From WHSW01 sp963740055 (GTDB taxonomy: Bacteria > Actinomycetota > Thermoleophilia > Solirubrobacterales > 70-9), in NCBI GenBank assembly GCA_963740055.1, contig CAVUCL010000001.1, positions 372,001-436,000 of the forward strand: a stretch of DNA of 64,000 nucleotides, read 5' to 3'. A model generated the notes under the pieces. That model made no database searches, was not told where the DNA came from, and saw only the letters and a list, made by a program, of their open reading frames with translations. Position numbers and translations under genes: made by a program. Below, piece by piece: positions 17,136 to 25,499 of the stretch (the stretch's first letter is position 1; every line of letters starts with the position of its first letter).

Positions 17136-18133
17136 TGGGCATCACCGTTGAGAACGTACGCAAGCAGTTCGGCGACTTCGTCGCTCTCGACGAGGTCTCG
17201 CTCGAGGTCCGTGACGGATCGCTGACCGCGCTGCTCGGCCCGTCCGGAAGCGGGAAGTCGACCCTGCTGCGGGTGATCGCCGGGCTCGAGCAGCCCGACT
17301 CGGGGCGGATCGTGATCTCGGGTGAGGAGATGACCCGGGTGCCGGTCCAGGACCGAAACGTCGGCTTCTGCTTCCAGCACTACGCGGCGTTCAAGCACAT
17401 GACCGTGCACGACAACGTCGCCTTCGGGCTCCAGATCCGCAAGCGGAGCAAGAAGGAGATCGCCGACCGCGTCCGCGAGCTGCTCGAGCTGGTCCAGCTC
17501 GGCGGCTTCGCGCACCGCTATCCGTCCCAGCTCTCGGGCGGCCAGCGCCAGCGGATGGCGCTCGCCCGGGCGCTCGCGGTCGAGCCCAAGGTTCTGCTGC
17601 TCGACGAGCCCTTCGGGGCGCTCGACGCGCGGGTGCGCGCCGAGCTGCGCCAGTGGCTGCGCCGCCTCCATGACGAGGTCCACGTGACGACGATCTTCGT
17701 CACCCACGACCAGGAGGAGGCGATGGACGTCGCCGAGCAGATCGTGGTCATGAACGACGGCGGGGTGGAGCAGGCCGGCAAGCCGACCGACCTCTACGAC
17801 CACCCGGAGACCGAGTTCGTGATGAGCTTCGTCGGCACCGCGAACCGGATCGGCGACGCGCTCGTGCGGCCGCACGACGTCCGCCTCGCGCACGTTCGCG
17901 CCGCAGGTGCCGAGGAGGCGATGATCGACCGGATCGTCAACCTCGGCTTCGAGGTGCGGATCGAGCTCACGCTCGCCGACGGCAATCCGCTCACCGCGCA
18001 GCTGACCAGGGCCCAGGTCGAGGAGCTCGAGCTGCGCGAGGGCCAGATCGTCTACGTGCTTCCGAGCCGGGCCCGCGTCTTCGACTCGAACGGGACGGCG
18101 CCGCGCACCGAGGAGTTCGCGCTCGCCTCATGA
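17135..18133 (+). CDS. cysA: Sulfate ABC transporter ATP-binding protein CysA
   Basis: 332-aa ATPase energising sulfate import. Walker A GPSGSGKST is at 35-43, the Q-loop in FCFQHYAAFKHM (about 78-89), the signature LSGGQ at 133-137, Walker B LLLDEP at 154-159, and the H-loop in FVTHDQEEAMDVAE. Residues from about 240 form a TOBE-like regulatory domain (DALVRPHDVRL). A ribosome-binding site GAAGGAG lies at 17121-17127. The stop overlaps the start of a 42-aa membrane protein gene (ATGA). Confidence 0.94.
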   Translation: MGITVENVRKQFGDFVALDEVSLEVRDGSLTALLGPSGSGKSTLLRVIAGLEQPDSGRIVISGEEMTRVPVQDRNVGFCFQHYAAFKHMTVHDNVAFGLQIRKRSKKEIADRVRELLELVQLGGFAHRYPSQLSGGQRQRMALARALAVEPKVLLLDEPFGALDARVRAELRQWLRRLHDEVHVTTIFVTHDQEEAMDVAEQIVVMNDGGVEQAGKPTDLYDHPETEFVMSFVGTANRIGDALVRPHDVRLAHVRAAGAEEAMIDRIVNLGFEVRIELTLADGNPLTAQLTRAQVEELELREGQIVYVLPSRARVFDSNGTAPRTEEFALAS

Positions 18134-18258
18134 GCCTCGCCGAGCTGATCGCCTGGATCATGTTCGCGGTCCTGATCGGCTGGCTCGCGATCGTCCTCTT
18201 CGCGACCTTCCGCCAGCTCGACGGCGAGGCGAGGGAGGCCGCGGACCGCGACCTGTAG
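18130..18258 (+). CDS. Small single-pass membrane protein at end of cys operon
   Basis: 42-aa product, MSLAELIAWIMFAVLIGWLA followed by IVLFATFRQLDGEAREAADRDL: one transmembrane helix (about 6-26) and a charged cytoplasmic tail. The ATG overlaps the cysA stop as ATGA, exactly the spacing used throughout this operon, which argues it is a real, translationally coupled gene rather than chance. It ends 12 bp before the convergent Rrf2 gene. Function is unknown; a transporter-associated small subunit or regulator is a reasonable inference. Confidence 0.7.
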   Translation: MSLAELIAWIMFAVLIGWLAIVLFATFRQLDGEAREAADRDL

Positions 18259-18270
18259 CCGAGCTCGCCG

Positions 18271-18768
18271 TCAGACCGGGCGCGGTCCGCGGTCGAACCG
18301 CGTCGCGCGCGCCTGGCCCGCCTCGGGGTGCTCGGCGAGGGTGCCGATCGGCTCCGGCAGCGCGCCCGCGACGACGTCGGCGAGGGTGACCGACTCGAGC
18401 ACCTGGCGGATGTTCGCCCGCAGCGCGAGCCAGACCGGCTGCAGGGCCTCCGAGCGCCCCGGGTACGCGAGCTCCTCGGCGGACTCGCCGCGCACGGTCG
18501 CCAGCGGGCCCTCGACCGCGCGGATGATCTCGGCGAGGGTGACGTCGTCGGCGTCGCGGGCGAGCCAGTAGCCGCCCTCGGCTCCACGCTTGCTGTGGAC
18601 GAGGCCGTGAACGCGCAGCTCGCCGAGGATGTTCTCGAGGAAGCGCATCGGGATCTCCTGCGCCGAGGAGAGCGTCTCGGCCTTCGCCGGCGCCGCCTCG
18701 GTCGCCCCGGCGCTCGCGAGCTCGACCAGCGCCCTAACCGCGTAGTCCGCCTTCGCCGAGACCCTCAT
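18271..18768 (-). CDS. Rrf2-family transcriptional regulator
   Basis: 165-aa winged-helix regulator. MRVSAKADYAVRALVELASA is the classic Rrf2 start; IPMRFLENILGELRVHGLVH is the recognition region and SKRGAEGGYWLARDADDVTL the wing. The three clustered cysteines that bind the Fe-S cluster in IscR/NsrR are absent, so it is more like the cysteine-metabolism regulator CymR. It converges on the sulfate operon, making control of sulfate uptake a plausible role. I chose the ATG at 18768 over an in-frame TTG at 18777 because homologues begin at MRVSAKADYA. Confidence 0.87.
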   Translation of the reverse strand: MRVSAKADYAVRALVELASAGATEAAPAKAETLSSAQEIPMRFLENILGELRVHGLVHSKRGAEGGYWLARDADDVTLAEIIRAVEGPLATVRGESAEELAYPGRSEALQPVWLALRANIRQVLESVTLADVVAGALPEPIGTLAEHPEAGQARATRFDRGPRPV

Positions 18769-18809
18769 CCCGGCCAACTCTACGCGGGGGCGAGAATACG
18801 ATGGCCCCG

Positions 18810-18882
18810 GCCCCCGTAGCTCAGCGGTCAGAGCGCCGGATTTTTACTCCGGGCGTCGCAGGTTCGACTCCTGCCGGGGGCA
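18810..18882 (+). tRNA. tRNA-Lys (anticodon TTT)
   Basis: 73-nt cloverleaf: acceptor GCCCCCG pairs with CGGGGGC (18875-18881) plus discriminator A; D arm GCTC/GAGC; anticodon stem CCGGA/TCCGG with loop TTTTTAC and anticodon TTT at 18843-18845; T arm GCAGG-TTCGACT-CCTGC. CCA is not encoded. It lies in the 156-bp gap between the Rrf2 and PhzF-like genes. Confidence 0.97.
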
Positions 18883-18924
18883 TCTGGTCGTGAGCGTGGA
18901 GTTACTGACCTCGGGGCACAGGAA

Positions 18925-19620
18925 CTACACGCTCGCGGCGAGGTCGAATCCGCGCACCTCGTCGAGCACCACCCGGCCGCCGATCTCGACCCGGCCGTCG
19001 TCGAGCGGACGGGCGCGGATCGCCGAGCCGACGCCCTGGCGGATCTCGACCTCGCGACCGAGCTCGGCGGCGAGGCGCATCGCGGCCGAGCCGGTGGCCT
19101 CGTCCTCGCCGACCCCGGCCTCGACCGCGAAGACGCGCTCGCGGATCGTGCCCGCCGCTTCGTCGACCCACGCCCAGGTGCCGACCCAGCCGTAACCAGG
19201 CGGCGGGCCGTCGAGTGCCTCGACCTCGGCGGGCGATGAGAGCTCGACGAACTCGAACGGGGGCGCCCACTCCGGGTCGCCCGCGACGTAGGTGAGCTCG
19301 TCGTCGTAGCGCACCGCCACCTCGCCGGCGGGCGGGTGGAGCGCGTCGAGCGCGGTCCCTGTCTCGCGCAGCAGCCAGGCGCTGCCGACGAGCGGGTGTC
19401 CCGCGAGCGGCAGCTCGACCTCGGGGGTGAAGATCCGCAGCGTCCCGGTCGCGGCCTCGTCGACGAACACCGTCTCGGCGAAACCGAGCTCGCGAGCGAC
19501 CGCCTGGCGACGATCGTCGGCGATCGCCGGCCCGTCGAGGAAGACGCCGAGCGGGTTGCCGGCGCTCCCGTCGGCGGCAGTGAACACACGCAGGACGGTC
19601 AACTCGACGTCGCCGGCCAC
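18925..19620 (-). CDS. PhzF-family protein (isomerase/epimerase fold)
   Basis: 231-aa member of the PhzF/diaminopimelate-epimerase-fold family. VLRVFTAADGSAGNPLGVFL (residues 9-28) with the GNPLG loop, ARELGFAETVFVDEAATGTLRIFTP split as ARELGFAETVFV then TGTLRIFTPEVELPLAGHPL, and GEDEATGSAAMRLAAELG are the family hallmarks; the catalytic Glu is in the AETVF loop. Most such proteins have unknown substrates, and no phenazine genes are present. It is somewhat shorter than the usual 260-300 aa. It lies 9 bp downstream of purH on the same strand and is probably the last gene of that purine operon. Confidence 0.85.
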   Translation of the reverse strand: MAGDVELTVLRVFTAADGSAGNPLGVFLDGPAIADDRRQAVARELGFAETVFVDEAATGTLRIFTPEVELPLAGHPLVGSAWLLRETGTALDALHPPAGEVAVRYDDELTYVAGDPEWAPPFEFVELSSPAEVEALDGPPPGYGWVGTWAWVDEAAGTIRERVFAVEAGVGEDEATGSAAMRLAAELGREVEIRQGVGSAIRARPLDDGRVEIGGRVVLDEVRGFDLAASV

Positions 19621-19629
19621 CGGGGCGCT

Positions 19630-21249
19630 CTAATGCCGGAAGTGGCGCCGGCCGGTGAACACCATCGCCGCGTCCGCGGCGTCGCAGGCGGCGATCACCT
19701 CGTCGTCGCGCTTCGAGCCCCCGGGCTGGATCACCGCCGTCGCCCCGGCGCGGATCGCCGACTCGGGCCCGTCGGCGAACGGGAAGAAGGCGTCGGAGGC
19801 GACCACGGACGCCGCCAGCGCCTCGCCGGAGCGCTCGCCGAACGCGTCGTCGGCCTTCTCGATCGCGAGCCGGACCGAGTCCACCCGGCTCATCTGCCCG
19901 GCGCCGATCCCGATCGTCGCCCCGCCCTTCGCGAACACGATCGCGTTCGAGCGCACGTGGCGGCACACCTTCCAGGCGAAGATCAGGTCGTCCCACTGCT
20001 GCTCGCTCGGAGCGGTCCGCGTCGCGACCGCCATCGACTCCCGGGTCTCGGTGATCCGGTCGGCGTCCTGGGCGAGCAGGCCGCCGCGGACGCGCTTGAT
20101 GTCGCGCTCGCGCGGCTCGTAGGCGATCGTCTCCACCTCGAGGATCCGGATCGCCTCCTTGCGGGTCAGCGTCGCCAGCGCCTCGGGGTCGAACCCCGGC
20201 GCCAGCAGGACCTCGACGAACTGCTGCGAGAGCCGCTCGGCGAGCTCCGCCTCGATCGACCGGTTGAAGACCAGCACCCCGCCGAAGGCCGAGACCGGGT
20301 CGCAGGCGAACGCCCGCTCGTAGGCGTCGAGCGCGGTCTCACCGATCGCCACCCCGCAAGGGTTGTTGTGCTTGACGATCACGCAGGCCGGGTCGTCGAA
20401 CTCGTCGAGCAGCCGCCGCGCCGAGTCGAGGTCGAGGACGTTGTTGAACGAGAGGTCCTTGCCGTGCAGCTTGCCGACCCCGGTGAGGATGTGCTCGCGC
20501 GCGGCGATCTCCGCGTAAAGCGCCGCCTTCTGGTGCGGGTTCTCGCCGTAGGAGAGGTCGAGCACCTTCTCGTAGGCCTGGACGAAGTAGTTGGGGAAGA
20601 CCTCGTAGCGGAGCCCGAACCAGCGGCTGATCGCGGAGTCGTAGGCGGCGGTGTGGGCGAAGGCCTCGTTCGCGAGCCAGTGGCGGGTCTCGGCCGAGAT
20701 CTCTCCGCCCGACTCCTCGAGCTCCGCCAGGACCGCGTCGTAGCTCTCCGGCTTCACGATCACCGCGACGTCGCGGTGGTTCTTGGCGGCGGCGCGGATC
20801 ATCGTCGGGCCGCCGACGTCGATCTTCTCGACCGCCTCCTCCTCGCTCACCCCTTCCCGGGCGACGGTCTGCTCGAACGGGTAGAGGTTGACGCAGACGA
20901 GGTCGATCGGCTCGATCCCCTCGGCGGCCAGCGTCGCCGCGTGCTCGCGATCCTCGCGGCGGGCGAGGATCGCGGCGTGCAGCCGCGGGTGCAGCGTCTT
21001 CACCCGCCCGTCGAGGATCTCCTCGGCGCCGGTGAACTCGGAGACGTCGGTGACCTCGATCCCGGCCTCGCGAATCGCCGCCGCGGTGCCGCCGGTGGAG
21101 AGGATCTCGATCTCGAGCCCGCGCAGCCCGCGGGCGAAGTCGACCACCCCGGTCTTGTCGGAGACCGAGACCAGCGCGCGCCGAACCCGAACCGGGCTCC
21201 CGGCCGGGGCCGTCCCGCCCTCCTGCCCGATCGCGGCCTCGATGCTCAC
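19630..21249 (-). CDS. purH: Bifunctional AICAR transformylase / IMP cyclohydrolase
   Basis: Last two steps of IMP synthesis. The 539-aa product has the MGS-like cyclohydrolase domain first (VRRALVSVSDKTGVVDFARG, STGGTAAAIREAG, GRVKTLHPRLHAAILA, CVNLYPFE, IDVGGPTMIRAAAKN) and the transformylase domain after about 200 (LSYGENPHQKAALYAE, GKDLSFNNVLDLDSA, IVKHNNPCGVAIG, SVVASDAFFPFADG, AVIQPGGSKRDDEVI). Full length and intact. It is 10 bp after purN in the minus-strand string purF-recQ-purN-purH. Confidence 0.96.
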   Translation of the reverse strand: MSIEAAIGQEGGTAPAGSPVRVRRALVSVSDKTGVVDFARGLRGLEIEILSTGGTAAAIREAGIEVTDVSEFTGAEEILDGRVKTLHPRLHAAILARREDREHAATLAAEGIEPIDLVCVNLYPFEQTVAREGVSEEEAVEKIDVGGPTMIRAAAKNHRDVAVIVKPESYDAVLAELEESGGEISAETRHWLANEAFAHTAAYDSAISRWFGLRYEVFPNYFVQAYEKVLDLSYGENPHQKAALYAEIAAREHILTGVGKLHGKDLSFNNVLDLDSARRLLDEFDDPACVIVKHNNPCGVAIGETALDAYERAFACDPVSAFGGVLVFNRSIEAELAERLSQQFVEVLLAPGFDPEALATLTRKEAIRILEVETIAYEPRERDIKRVRGGLLAQDADRITETRESMAVATRTAPSEQQWDDLIFAWKVCRHVRSNAIVFAKGGATIGIGAGQMSRVDSVRLAIEKADDAFGERSGEALAASVVASDAFFPFADGPESAIRAGATAVIQPGGSKRDDEVIAACDAADAAMVFTGRRHFRH

Positions 21250-21259
21250 GATGACGAGT

Positions 21260-21883
21260 CTATTTCCCGGGCTCGATCACGACCAGGCGCGGGTTGGCCT
21301 CGTCGAAGCGGACCCGGCCCGCGGCGATCAGGCGGATCGCCTCCGGCAGGAGCGCGTGCTCGGTGGCGTGGATCGCCTGCTCGAGCGCCGCGCGGTCACG
21401 GTCGGGCGGCACCGGGATCGGGCGCTGGAGCACGATCGGACCGGTGTCGACGCCCTCGTCGACGAAGTGCACGGTCACCCCGGTGATCCGGACCCCGTGC
21501 TCGAGCGCCTGCCCGACGGCGTCGAGGCCCGGAAACGAGGGCAGCAGCGCCGGGTGCACGTTGATCACCCGCCCGGCGAAGCGGGCGATGAAGTCCTCCG
21601 AGAGCAGCTGCATGTAGCCGGCGAGGACGACGAGGTCGACTCGCTCGCCCTCGAACCACTCGGCGATCGCGAGGTCGCGCTCGCGCCGCTCGGTGAAGCG
21701 CTCGATCGGGAAGGTCTCGGTCGCGACGTCCGCGTCGCCGGCGCGCGCGAGCGCCGGGGCCGCGGGGCGGTCGGAGCCGACGGCGACGACCTCGATCCCG
21801 TCCTCGCCGTGGAGCTGGTCGAGGATCGCCTGCAGGTTCGTCCCCGTGCCGGAGACGAGCACCCCGAGGCGAAACGCGCTCAC
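21260..21883 (-). CDS. purN: Phosphoribosylglycinamide formyltransferase
   Basis: Formylates GAR with 10-formyltetrahydrofolate. The 207-aa product starts MSAFRLGVLVSGTGTNLQAI; catalytic residues are in VINVHPALLPSFPG (Asn, His) and VTVHFVDEGVDTGPIVLQ (Asp). GTG at 21883 overlaps the recQ stop (GTGA). A longer in-frame reading upstream belongs to an antisense shadow of recQ and was discarded. Confidence 0.94.
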   Translation of the reverse strand: MSAFRLGVLVSGTGTNLQAILDQLHGEDGIEVVAVGSDRPAAPALARAGDADVATETFPIERFTERRERDLAIAEWFEGERVDLVVLAGYMQLLSEDFIARFAGRVINVHPALLPSFPGLDAVGQALEHGVRITGVTVHFVDEGVDTGPIVLQRPIPVPPDRDRAALEQAIHATEHALLPEAIRLIAAGRVRFDEANPRLVVIEPGK

Positions 21884-23414
21884 GCGGCGACCTCGAGCTT
21901 CGGGTAGCGGCCGCCGGTCGAGCGCAGCATGCCGCCTTCGAGTAGCGCGTCGACCTCGCGCAGCACGTCGTCGGCGCGCCAGTCGTCGAACTCGCCGTAG
22001 CCGGGGAGCTCGTCGTAGCCGTACTTGACCACGACCTTGCTCCGCCCGCCGCGCAGGATCTCGACCGCGCGCGTGCGCCCGACGCTCGGGCTCGCCTCGC
22101 GAACCACCCGCAGGATCGCCTGCTCGATCGTTCCGCGTTCCTCGTCGCCCGCCGCTGCGCCCGCTACGCCCGAGTCCGTCGCAGCGCTCCTCTCCCGCGG
22201 GACGAGCAGCGGGCCGTCGCAGACGTCGCAGCATCGCCGCGAGGCGTCGGGTGCGCTGCGATCGCCGAAGTGACTCAGGATCGCCGCGCGCCGGCAGCGG
22301 TCCGCTTCGACGAACCCCCAGACGTCGCGGTACTGGCGCCACCGGTGCTGCTTCGCCTCGGGGTCGTCGATCTGGTTGATGAAGAAGACGTGCAGGCCCT
22401 TGTCGCGGTTCTCCGCCAGCAGCACGCAGCGCGAGGGTAGCCCGTCGCGCCCGGCGCGCCCCGCCTCCTGGTAGTAGGCCTCGAGCGAGGACGGCACCGT
22501 CTCGTGCACGACCGTGCGCACGTCGGCCTTGTCGACGCCCATGCCGAAGGCGTTCGTCGCCACGACCACCGGCGCCTCGCCGCCCATGAACGCGCGCTGC
22601 GCCTCGGCGCGGGCCGCGCGCTCCATCCCGGCGTGATAGGCGGGGACCTCGACTCCGAGCTCGCGGCTCAGACGCGCGGCCGTCTCGTCGGTCTTCTTTC
22701 GCGTCCCCGCGTAGACGATCGCCGGGAGCGCGTTCGGCGCGCTCAGCAGGGCCCGGGTCGCGCGCTGCTTCGCCCGCGCCGAGCCGACCGCGACCACGTC
22801 GTAGGAGAGGTTCGGGCGGTCGAATCCGGTCGTCAGCCGCAGCGGCTCGCGCAGCCCAAGCCGGCGCTGGACGTCGATCGCCACCCGCGGGGTCGCGGTC
22901 GCGGTCGCGGCGAAGATCGAGTGCGCCTCGAGCCGCCGAGCGACGTCGCCGAGCCGGAAGTAGTCGGGCCGGAAGTCGTGGCCCCACTGGCTCACGCAAT
23001 GGGCCTCGTCGACGACGAACATGCCCACCCGCGCGGGCGCCAGCCGGTCGACGAACCCGGGCGTGGCGAAGCGCTCCGGCGCGACGTAGAGCAGCCGCAC
23101 CTCGCCGGCGAGCGCGCGCTCGAGCGCGCGCCGGTTGTCGGCGCCGTCGCGCTGCGCGTTGATCAGCTCGGCGCGGTCGCCGAGGCTCTCGACCTGGTCG
23201 GTCATCAGCGAGACCAACGGCGAGACCACGATCGCGAGCCGCTCGGAGATCAGCGCCGGGAGCTGATAGCAGACGGACTTCCCGGCGCCGGTCGGCATCA
23301 CCAGCAGGACGTCGCGCCCCGCCACCGCGGCCGCGACGCCTCCTCCTGGCCGGGGCGGAATCCCGGGTGGCCGAAGTGACGCGCGAGCGCTTCGGTCAGC
23401 GAGGCGTCGGTCAA
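21880..23414 (-). CDS. recQ: RecQ-type ATP-dependent DNA helicase (frameshifted near its N terminus)
   Basis: SF2 3'-5' DNA helicase. The N-terminal piece, from a TTG at 23414 that overlaps the purF stop (TTGA), reads LTDASLTEALARHFGHPGFR and contains the zero motif FRPGQEEA; one base is missing near 23342, after which the other frame gives VAGRDVLLVMPTGAGKSVCY (Walker A), VVDEAHCVSQWGHDFRPDY (DEAH box), YAGTRKKTDE and YYQEAGRAGRDGLPS. Zinc-site cysteines appear around CCDVCDGPL, and a winged-helix RQC-like domain ends the protein; no HRDC domain is present. The total of about 511 aa fits a short RecQ. Its presence inside a purine operon is unusual. The frameshift is more likely an assembly error than a real break. 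Confidence 0.85.
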
Positions 23415-24859
23415 GCCTGGACGACCGGCAGCTCTTCGAGCGCGTACTTGCCGTTCGCCTCGCCGCCGTCGCCGAGCGGGTAGTCGCCGGTGAAGCAGGC
23501 GTCGCAGTGAACCTCGCGCGGCGTCCCGACCGCCTCGTAGACGCCTTCGAGCGAGAGATAGGCGAGCGAGTCGGCGCCGATCTCGGCTGCGACCTCCTCG
23601 ACCGTGCGGTCGTGGGCGATCATCTCCTCGCGCGTCGACATGTCGACCCCGTAGTGGCAGGGGTTGCGGATCGGCGGCGCCGAGATCCGCAGGTGGACCT
23701 CGAGCGCGCCGGCGTCGCGGAGCATGCCGATGATCTGGCGAGTGGTGTTGCCGCGCACGATCGAGTCGTCGACGACGACCAGCCGCTTGCCGGAGACGAT
23801 CTCGGGCAGCGGGTTGAACTTCATCCGCAGGCCGTGCTTGCGCAGCTCCTGGCCGGGCTGGATGAAGGTCCGCGCGACGTAGCGGTTCTTGATCAGGCCG
23901 TCGTCCTTGGGCAGCCCCGAGGCCCGCGCGTAGCCGTTCGCGGCGGCGTTGCCGGAGTCGGGGACCGAGATCACCAGGTCGGCGTCGACCGGGGCCTCCT
24001 CGGCGAGGATCTCGCCCATCCGCCCGCGGACCTGCTGCAGCACCCGGCCCTCGAGCCGCGAGTCGGGGCGCGAGAAGTAGATGTGCTCGAAGACGCAGTG
24101 CGCGGGCCGGTCGGCGGGCACGATCTGGCGCGTCTCGAGCCCGCGCTCGGTGAGCGCGACGAGCTCGCCCGGCTCGACCTCGCGCATCAGCTCGGCGCCG
24201 ATGATGTCGAAGGCACAGCTCTCCGAGGCGACGCAGAAGCGATCGCCGAGCTTGCCCAGCGAGAGCGGCCGGACGCCGTGCGGGTCGCGGAAGGCGACGA
24301 CCGCGCGCTTGGTCATGACCACGGTCGAGTAGGCGCCGCGCAGGCGCGGCATCACCGCGGCGACCGCGTTCTCGATCGGCCGCGCCTCCTCGACCGAGAG
24401 CAGCGCGGCGATGATCTCCGAGTCCGAGGTGCCGCGGAAGGAGAGCCCGGCCTCGCGCAGCTCGTTGTAGAGCTCGACCGCGTTGGTCAGGTTGCCGTTG
24501 TGGGCGAGCGCGACCTCACGGCCGTCGTCGCGCCAGACCGGCTGCGCGTTGTCCCAGGAGCCGCCGCCGGTGGTCGAGTAGCGCACGTGGCCGATCGCCA
24601 TGTCGCCGTCGAGCGCGTGCAGCTTCTGCTCGTCGAACACCTGCGAGACGAGCCCGGTCTCGCGCAGGGTGGTGATGTGGCCGCCCTCGTCGCAGGTCGC
24701 GATCCCGGCCGATTCCTGGCCGCGGTGCTGGAGCGCGTAGAGCGCGAAGTAGGCGAGTCGGGCCGGGTCACGTCCCGGGGCGTAGACGCCGAAGACGCCG
24801 CACTCGTCGCTCGGTCCGTCGCGGTCGGGGATCGACCCCTCGACTAGATCCATGAGCAT
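23411..24859 (-). CDS. purF: Amidophosphoribosyltransferase
   Basis: First committed purine enzyme: PRPP plus glutamine to phosphoribosylamine. After an 18-residue leader the nucleophile is C20 in DECGVFGVY, which would be exposed by propeptide cleavage as in B. subtilis-type enzymes. YFALYALQHRGQESAGIAT, ALAHNGNLTN and GTSDSEIIAALL mark the glutaminase domain; RLVVVDDSIVRGNTTRQI is the PRPP-binding loop. The 482-aa product ends with CDACFTGDYPLG and a short tail. The start is 24859 or the in-frame ATG at 24853. Stop overlaps recQ. Confidence 0.95.
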   Translation of the reverse strand: MLMDLVEGSIPDRDGPSDECGVFGVYAPGRDPARLAYFALYALQHRGQESAGIATCDEGGHITTLRETGLVSQVFDEQKLHALDGDMAIGHVRYSTTGGGSWDNAQPVWRDDGREVALAHNGNLTNAVELYNELREAGLSFRGTSDSEIIAALLSVEEARPIENAVAAVMPRLRGAYSTVVMTKRAVVAFRDPHGVRPLSLGKLGDRFCVASESCAFDIIGAELMREVEPGELVALTERGLETRQIVPADRPAHCVFEHIYFSRPDSRLEGRVLQQVRGRMGEILAEEAPVDADLVISVPDSGNAAANGYARASGLPKDDGLIKNRYVARTFIQPGQELRKHGLRMKFNPLPEIVSGKRLVVVDDSIVRGNTTRQIIGMLRDAGALEVHLRISAPPIRNPCHYGVDMSTREEMIAHDRTVEEVAAEIGADSLAYLSLEGVYEAVGTPREVHCDACFTGDYPLGDGGEANGKYALEELPVVQA

Positions 24860-24907
24860 CAGCAGCCTAGCAACGCCCCCGGATTCGGCCAGACGCCGAA
24901 TCGGTGC

Positions 24908-25445
24908 TCAGACGTCGAGCTCGGCGACCGCGATCCGAACCGTGAACGGGGTGCACCACAGGATCACGTTCGAGTGCCGGCGCAGGTCGGCGGAGGCCGG
25001 GATCTCGTACTGCTGGTCGCCGACGTTGCCCTTCAGGTCGCCGAGCTCGACCCGCTCGGCGACGTCATCGGGTGCGGCGTCAGATAGACCTCGACCTCGA
25101 CCCCGGGATCGACGTCGAAGTCGGTGAAGGTGAGCACCCGCTCGCCGCTCGCGGTCTCGACCACGGTCGCGGTGCCGGAGCCGGCGTGTCCGTCGGCGCC
25201 GGCGAACGAGCCGCGCGCGAGCTCGACCGGGCCGCGCTCGGGCTTCGGCTGGCTCTCGGCCTGCCCGCTGCCGCCGAGCGCTCGCTCGCGTTCGGCGCCC
25301 GACGCCTGGGCCTCGGCGACGGCGACGTCCTCCATCACCGAGACATCGCGAAAGCCCGTCCGGTCTCGGCGACCGAGCGCTACAGGATCAGCATCGGGAT
25401 CCCGAGCACCGCTCCGGTCGCCGCCGCGATCGCAATCCGCCTCAT
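24908..25445 (-). CDS. DM13-domain membrane or secreted protein (two apparent frameshifts)
   Basis: The pieces of one gene lie in three frames. An N-terminal hydrophobic segment, MRRIAIAAATGAVLGIPMLI, starts at ATG 25445 and meets a TAG at about 25383. In the next frame come a linker rich in Glu/Ala and the DM13 core LARGSFAGADGHAGSGTATV and VLTFTDFDVDPGVEVEVYL. After about 25070 the frame changes again and gives VELGDLKGNVGDQQYEIPAS and RRHSNVILWCTPFTVRIAVA, the normal DM13 C-terminal half with its conserved Cys. DM13 domains are thought to act in extracytoplasmic redox processes. Single-base indels near 25385 and 25070 would restore about 178 residues. Whether it is a pseudogene or an assembly artefact cannot be settled here. 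Confidence 0.65.
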
Positions 25446-25499
25446 GCCCCCTTCGTCTCCACACCGCCCGGGCCGTTACGCGGCGTCGCGCGCGAGGCG

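Noticed and set aside
18271..18768. Rrf2 gene as an IscR/NsrR Fe-S sensor
   Set aside because: The cysteine triad needed for the cluster is missing and no isc/suf genes are near.
18925..19620. Phenazine biosynthesis role for the PhzF-like gene
   Set aside because: No other phz genes in the window, and most PhzF-family members are not phenazine enzymes.
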